NCBI GenBank assembly: GCA_009801015.1
Contig: VHZZ01000294.1
Location: 128,678 to 151,110 of the forward strand
DNA length: 22,433 bases
Source of the DNA: Silene noctiflora
Taxonomy: Eukaryota; Streptophyta; Magnoliopsida; Caryophyllales; Caryophyllaceae
Direction of reading: 5' to 3'
The notes under the pieces are model-generated. The model was given only the letters and a program-made list of their open reading frames with translations. It ran no database searches and was not told the origin of the DNA. The first letter of the stretch is position 1; each line of letters starts with the position of its first letter. Shown here piece after piece: positions 17,722 to 22,433 of this stretch. A program made the translations under genes and the position numbers.

Positions 17722-17937
17722 ATGAAGTCTATTTCACTAATAATCCTTAACCTTTTTGCAATTTACGTAATTTTAATTCATATTCATGCACATGATTTTC
17801 CAACAAGAAACTTGAGAGCTAAGCAACATCCAAGACCACCTCCTCCGAATCGGAACCCTAGTCTGTCGCCGGTGGTGCCGCCATTTCCACCTTTCTTTTC
17901 ACCGCCACCGCCACCACCACCACCGCCTTGCTTGTGA
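17722..17937 (+). CDS. Small secreted Pro-rich peptide precursor E1
   Basis: A 71-aa single-exon ORF. Residues 1-23 form the signal peptide (MKSISLIILNLFAIYVILI...), with likely cleavage after IHA. The mature start HDFPTRNLRAKQHP holds an RxLx site at 29-32 (RNLR), preceding a tail of PPPP, SLSPVVPPFPPFF and S followed by nine prolines, C and L. The FFSPPPP core recalls FKASPPPP of A3 and C. The proline run is coded largely by CCA/CCG repeats, prone to slippage. E2 (19290-19522) is a damaged duplicate at about 85% by eye. Expected in the apoplast or cell wall. An extensin-like fragment cannot be excluded, but the shared precursor layout argues for a peptide gene. Confidence 0.7.
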   Translation: MKSISLIILNLFAIYVILIHIHAHDFPTRNLRAKQHPRPPPPNRNPSLSPVVPPFPPFFSPPPPPPPPPCL

Positions 17938-18256
17938 TGAGTAGCCAGTGGCCGGTATTCATTACTATATTTGGTACGAGTACTATTATTATTTAATAAT
18001 AATAATTGTGTAAGACATTTTATAAGCTTTGTTATTTCGACTCTTCACTTTTTTAAAGCATGTCTTGTGTCAACACGACACGATAAAGATATGCTTGGAT
18101 TGACGACCCTTATATTTCATCGTTATTTTTGGATTGAATAGCAAAGTGTTTTCTATTGCTTACTTTGTTTGAGCCGATTAATTTTTTATCAGTTGATTTA
18201 AGTGTTTATTAAGGGTTACTCGCGTACGATAATTAATAAGATTAATTGGTTATATA
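17938..18256. other. 3' flank of E1
   Basis: The block ATAATAATAATTGTGTAAGACATTTTATAAGC...CTTGTGTCAACACGACACGATAAAGATATGC (about 17996-18090) recurs at 21585-21690 with few changes. That copy is the 3' flank of E2, displaced by the TRIM fragment and tandem array. The right part is the left flank of H6. Confidence 0.55.
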
Positions 18257-18789
18257 CTAGTACAGATCCCGCGTCATTGCGCGGTATATAGAGTTTTTAT
18301 TTTTTTAGTGTATTAAATTTACACACCATAAATATTTAATATTTCTCTCTTTTGTATTTTGATATGAAACAAAAAANTTGAAATGGAAAACTAATCAAAG
18401 AGAATTAAGTTAAGGTGATTTTTTTTAAATGATTTTTTTTTTCACGAAACTAATAATAAATACTAAATATGTGTCAAATTATTATCTACAGTAATATATT
18501 ATTGCATTATTAAAAAATTTATATTAGCAACATCTACAATAATATATTATTGCATTATTCAAAAAATTAGTAACTTATAGTTTATAGTTTAAAACCAAAT
18601 TTAATTTATTTTAATGAAAAAATCATAATTATGAATTTAATTAAATGATTATAGTTTAATTATAAGAATATATATTCATTGAAAATATAATAATGTAATG
18701 AAATAAAGTTTTACTTATTACCTTATTTAGCTAGATGCCTTTTGGAGGGAAAAGTAAGAGAATTTCTATTCTCTTAGTAGTAAGGGGGA
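18257..18789 (-). mobile_element. Non-autonomous Helitron H6
   Basis: On the minus strand it begins TCCCCCTTACTACTAAGAG (18789) and ends with the hairpin CCGCGCAATGACGCGG and CTAG (18260-18257), between A18256 and T18790 on the + strand. It contains a duplicated stretch (ACAGTAATATATTATTGCATTAT and a near copy at 18534-18559). It stands upstream of E2 as H5 stands upstream of E1. One undetermined base (N) is at 18377. Confidence 0.85.
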
Positions 18790-18843
18790 TTATGCAGCGT
18801 TTTGACTAAGAAATTAACCCTTTTCTTTTAATTTATTTAATAA

Positions 18844-19063
18844 TGTTGGAGAATATTACGGAATTATACGGTTAATCGTAATAATATTATTATGATATGA
18901 ATAATATTTAGATGTTTCTATTTTAGAAGATTCTAGATCAAGGTTTAGGTTATATCTGTCAATTACTATATAAATCGTCTCCTATTGTAATCGTGAATCA
19001 CGAACGAACGAATTATCAATAACACGATTTCGTTTATAAATTCCTCCCTCCCTATTTCTAATA
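18844..19063 (+). mobile_element. Solo LTR with 5-bp target duplication
   Basis: A 220-bp LTR-like block opens TGTTGGAGAATATTACGG and ends TTTCTAATA, with the terminal CA apparently mutated to TA. AATAA flanks it on both sides (18839-18843, 19064-19068). CTATATAAATCG (18966-18977) is a TATA box and AATCACGAACGAACGAATTATCAATAACACG resembles a leader. E1 has the empty site AATAACAACA at 17181. Orientation is taken from the TATA box. A solo LTR left by recombination is the simplest reading. Confidence 0.7.
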
Positions 19064-19522
19064 AATAACAATATGCATGCATGACTCAATACTTGTCGTT
19101 TCAGATTACTTTAGACCAAAATCCGTGATTTTATCAAAATTCCGATTGGCTATATTTGAATTTCAGATCATATACAAATTATTCGATTTCGATCACATTG
19201 TATGCAGTACCGACAATGATATATATGGTTGGAAAGTCATACATTAAAGGCAAATGCAGTGAATGTGAATCCTACTTTACAAAATATGTCGTTTTAATTT
19301 TTTTATTATATTTTACAACGTCGGTAAACATAGAAGAAGCAATCCATGCACATGATTTTGCAACAAGAAACTTAAGAGCTAAGCCACATCCGACACCGCC
19401 TCCGATCCCCCGAAGCTGAACCCTAGTCAGTTGCCGGTGGTACTACCATTTTCGCCCTTCTTTTCACCGCCACCGCCACGATCTAAGCTCCAGCCATCTT
19501 ATGGTTTTCTACCACCGCCTTA
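19064..19522 (+). pseudogene. E2, frameshifted duplicate of E1
   Basis: The upstream part (19069-19285) repeats 17186-17420 but then jumps into coding sequence, so the ATG equivalent to E1 is missing; the nearest in-frame ATGs (19216 and 19225) lie in former promoter sequence. HAHDFATRNLRAKPHP is intact (19345-19392), with the RNLR site. Eight extra bases at about 19403-19416 shift the frame: the first frame stops at TGA 19417-19419, and the Pro-rich part (LPVVLPFSPFFSPPPP) continues in another frame. The second frame runs on into a TRIM fragment. Very probably dead, unless an intron joins the two frames. Confidence 0.7.
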
Positions 19523-19750
19523 TGGTATTAGAGCTAGTGTGACCAAAGGTGACGGGTTTGAATCCTGCCAACCTCAAAACTCTTCAAAAACTCACGAAGT
19601 GGAACCTCAGCACATGGTACGGGAGAGCCTGTGCATTAACCACTCTTCAAGCCCAATGGGCATTTGAGTGAGGGAGCGTAATAAGAATATTTATAATAGT
19701 TGAACCTCAATTATCACCTTAAAGTTTTGGTTGAGATGATTCATCTATCA
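19523..19750 (+). mobile_element. TRIM retrotransposon fragment
   Basis: TGGTATTAGAGC (19523-19534) is a one-mismatch primer-binding site for initiator tRNA-Met (TGGTATCAGAGC). It is followed by GACGGGTTTGAATCC, a short non-coding interior, and a purine-rich GAGTGAGGGAGCG (19667-19678) as polypurine tract. Then comes an LTR-like part ending GGTTGAGATGATTCATCTATCA. This order (PBS, ~145 bp, PPT, LTR) fits a terminal-repeat retrotransposon in miniature lacking its 5' LTR. It replaces the end of E2. Confidence 0.55.
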
Positions 19751-19966
19751 ATTACTCTTATGCATGACGGTTGTATTAGGTACGAGTACTAATTACTATT
19801 GGAAAGTTAGTTTTTATTAGGAAATTGCATGAATAATAATGAGATACAAGTTGTCTATACATGAGTCCTAGTTTCCTAATCTAACTTAAGGAAATATAAT
19901 ATTCACATCAGATCTAATTTTTCTAATCTAATACAAATATTCACAATAGAAGTAGGAAAGATATCA
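19751..19966. other. Spacer between TRIM fragment and tandem array
   Basis: GGTACGAGTACTAATTACTA (19779-19798) matches GGTACGAGTACTATTATTA after E1 (17974-17992), so E2's own 3' flank begins here and is cut near 19798. The remaining ~170 bases are AT-rich with TTAGGAAA / TTTCCTAA pairs and no feature I can name. Confidence 0.4.
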
Positions 19967-21514
19967 TGAGCCGTTAAGAAGGTCGAACCCGACCACGTTT
20001 CTTTTTCTCCCGATTTTTTTACCACGTGTCCAAGGTCATTTCAAGAGTTCAACTATTCGATTTCAGTCATAAATAAGGAGTATTAATCCATTTTTCACGA
20101 TTATCCGAGTTTGGACGAATGCTAATTTATCGCATACCGTCACCCCCAATTGTCTTTCTTTGCTCCTCAAATTTTGCGTGGCCGTTTTACCTGATCCGAG
20201 GAACCTTCTGTGTGCTTTCCGGAGAATGTTGTTCCAGGATCCTAGAATCCCGAAAATCGTGTATTATACACTTCAATTTGAGTCGTTCGAGAGGTTATCC
20301 TAGACCACGTTTCTTTTTCTCCCGGTTCTTCAATCACGTGTCCGAGGTTATTTCAGGGGTTAACCAATTCGATTTCAGGCTCAAATAACGAGTATTACTC
20401 TATTTGTCACTATTACCCGAGGTTCAAAGAATACTGGTTTATCGCCTATCGACAACCCCAAATATCCTCCGTTGTTCCTCAAATTTTGTGTGACTGCTTT
20501 ATCTGACCCAAGTAACCTTCTGCGTCATTTCCGGAGAATTTTGTTCCGGGATCCTGGATTCCTGAAAATCGTATGTATTATACACTTCAATTTGACCTGT
20601 TCGAAGGGTCGCAACCAGACCACGTTTCTTTTTCTCACGGTTTTTCATCCACGTGTTCGAGGTCATTTTTGGGGTTATCCAATTCGATTTCAGGCCTAAA
20701 TAACGAGTATTAATCCATTTTTCACGATTATATCCGAGGTTCGACGAATGTTGGTTTATCGCATACCGGCACCCCCAAATGTCCTCCGTTTCTTCTCAAA
20801 TTTTGTTTTGCCGCTTAATCTGACCCAAGAAACCTTCTGTGTAATTTCTGGAGAATTTTGTTCAAGGACCCTAGAATCTTGAAAACCGTGGATTATAGGC
20901 TTCAATTTAAGCCGTTCGGGAGGTCGTACCGGACTACGCTTCTTTTTATCCTAGTTTTTCAGCACGTGTTCGTGGTCATTTGAGGAGTTAAACTATTTGA
21001 TTTCAGCACAAATAACAAGTATTAATCCATTTCTCACGATTATCAGAGGTTCAACGAATACTGATTTATCACATACCGGGACCTCTAAATGTCTTTCGTT
21101 GCTCCTCAAGTTTTGTGTGGTTACTTTATCTGATCTGAGGAACCTTTTGTGTGATTTCCGGAGAATTTTGTTCTGGCATCCTGGAATCTCGAAAATCGTG
21201 TATTATACACTTCAATTTGAGTCGTTCGGTGGGTCGCACCGGACCACGTTTCTTTTTCTCCCGGTTTTTCAACCACGTGTCCGAGGTCATTTTAGGGGGT
21301 CAACCAATTCGATTTCAGGCCCTAATAAAGAGTATTAATACATTTTTCATGACTATCCGTGGTTCGAAGAATGTTGGTTTATCGCATATCACTACCCCTA
21401 AATGTCATGCGTTGCTCCTCAAATTTTGTGTGGCCAGTTTATCTGACCCGAATAACTTTCTGCGTGATTTAATTATTTTGTTCTGGAACTCTGAAATTAC
21501 GAAAATCGTGTATT
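19967..21514. repeat. Tandem array, about five ~313-bp monomers
   Basis: The anchor GACCACGTTTCTTTTTCTCC recurs at 19991, 20303, 20618, 20932 (as GACTACGCTTCTTTTTATCC) and 21242, spacings 312, 315, 314 and 310. Other landmarks repeat in the same order: CACGTGT, GATTTCAG, GAGTATTAATCCATTTTTCACGATTATCC, CTCCTCAAATTTTG, GGAGAATTTTGTTC and ATCGTGTATTATACACTTCAATTTGA. Monomers differ at roughly 10-20% of positions by eye, so the array is not young. It is GC-richer than its surroundings. Four ORFs of 75-124 codons here are frame-shifted readings of one repeat and not genes. Confidence 0.9.
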
Positions 21515-22178
21515 TCCAATACTAGGAAAGAATCTTTGAACCACTTTAGGTAATATTTCCAATATTTAGTACGTGTTTTGATAATAATAATAATTGTGTA
21601 AGACATCTTATAAGCTTTGTTACTTCGATTCTTAGCTTCAATTTTCAAACCATGGCTTGTGTCAACACGACACGATAAAGATATACTTGGATTGACCCTT
21701 ATATTTCGTCACTATTGTTGCTTGTCAAGTTTGGTTTTTTTCCGTCATCCGGAATAATGAAGCGTTTTTCTATTGCAAGTTAGATTTTGCCCGCACAATT
21801 CTGAGGGCCATAAATGTTAAAGTTCTAATTTCCACTAGCAAGATTAGCGAGGGTTATGATTTGCCTGTTTCTTCTTCATTCATGAAGCCTATTTAATAGA
21901 GTGCTCTGGAAATTTATACAAATATCATCCTAATTGCCCAACGAACTTCAACTTGCTAACAAAAGTCGCGAATTCTTCGGTCATGAATTTCTGTAAATCG
22001 ATTTTCCCGACCATCATTAGTGCACTAAATAACTTTATAATACCCATTTTAATTCGTATTGTGGTTTGATTACAATAAGATGCTCAATTGTTAATAACTT
22101 TATAATACCCATTTAAAATCGATCTCGCCGACCATCATTAGTGACATTGTCATAACGACAGTGACATGTAGTTGGCAA
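21515..22178. other. Displaced 3' flank of E2 and start of another unit
   Basis: From 21585 to about 21760 the sequence repeats the E1 3' flank (17996-18165). A phrase AATAACTTTATAATACCCATTT occurs at 22028-22049 and 22093-22114, and CCGACCATCATTAGTG at 22007 and 22129. ACATTGTCATAACGACAGTGACATGTAGTTGG (22144-22175) resembles the E1 upstream motif at 17339-17369, so another E-type unit probably begins here. No ORF is supported. Confidence 0.45.
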
Positions 22179-22433
22179 TCCCCCTTACTATAAATGTTGC
22201 TAATTTTTTGAATAATGCAATAATATATTACTATAAATGTTGCTAAATTTTTGAATAATTCAATAATATATTACTGTAGATAATAATTTGACAAATATTT
22301 AGTATTTACTATTAGTTTCGTGACAAAAAAATTCATTTAAAAAAATATCACACCTTAACTTAATTCTCTTTGATTAGTTTTCTATTTCAAATTTTTTGTT
22401 TCATATCAAAATACAAAAGAGAGAAATATTAAA
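22179..22433 (+). mobile_element. Helitron H7, cut by the window edge
   Basis: It starts TCCCCCTTACTA after A22178, then jumps to a body matching the complement of H6 (ATAATATATTACTGTAGATAATAATTTGACA...TTTCATATCAAAATACAAAAGAG). The first ~250 bases of other members are deleted after the twelfth base. The 3' hairpin and CTAG must lie beyond 22433. It is inserted in the E-type upstream sequence. Confidence 0.75.

Noticed and set aside
20119..21525. Four overlapping + frames of 75-124 codons
   Set aside because: They are different frame readings of the ~313-bp tandem repeat, with shared phrases such as CIIHFNLSRS, and change frame between monomers.
1..22433. CRISPR array, bacterial operons, rRNA or tRNA genes
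   Set aside because: No spaced direct repeats of CRISPR type, no ribosome-binding sites or long ORFs, and no complete RNA gene seen; the sequence is plant-like.

Overview
The window reads as nuclear DNA of a flowering plant. It is very AT-rich, has no bacterial-style operons, and carries plant-type repeats: Helitrons, Stowaway, hAT and Mutator-like MITEs, a solo LTR, a TRIM fragment and a tandem satellite-like array. A eudicot is likely. Caryophyllales is only a guess from repeat style. There are no long ORFs, introns or housekeeping genes. The coding content is a set of very short single-exon genes, all on the + strand.

Genes. Six small ORFs appear intact: A1 (1140-1412), A3 (5176-5454), B1 (8874-9047, only 57 aa), C (12873-13229), D (15705-15935) and E1 (17722-17937). 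Each encodes an N-terminal signal peptide, then (except B1) a short basic region with an R-x-L-x motif, then a proline-rich tail. Most tails carry a Ser-Pro(3-6) block, often inside [F/I]-[K/R/Q]-[A/V]-S-P-P. Around them lie broken copies: an upstream/downstream relic (2360-2850), truncated A2 (3653-3721), internally deleted A4 (10480-10900), a chimera of B and A ends (11672-12080), and frameshifted E2 (19290-19522). I recognise no named family. The layout is that of a tandemly expanding cluster of secreted, probably hydroxyproline-rich peptide precursors. TTGACC W-box cores precede A1, A3, C, D and E1, which would suit defence or stress expression. That role is inference.

Layout. 0.4-5.5 kb: A subfamily with Helitrons H1 and H2 and MITEs. 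5.7-8.6 kb: gene-poor, with a Mutator-like fold-back element, a Stowaway fragment and a hAT-like element full of CGGGT motifs. 8.7-12.1 kb: B1, Helitron H3, A4, and the B2/A5 chimera. 12.1-13.4 kb: two MITEs, gene C and a perfect 31-bp inverted repeat at its stop codon. 14.8-19.5 kb: repeated units of [Helitron - promoter - D/E gene - 3' flank]. 19.5-21.5 kb: TRIM fragment and a ~313-bp tandem array that split the E2 unit. 21.6-22.4 kb: the rest of the E2 3' flank, a further copy of an E-type upstream sequence, and Helitron H7 running off the end.

Seven short Helitrons of one family (TC...hairpin...CTAG or CTAA, inserted between A and T with no target duplication) lie next to these genes. Several insertions can be dated relative to the duplications by comparison with empty or shared paralogous sites.
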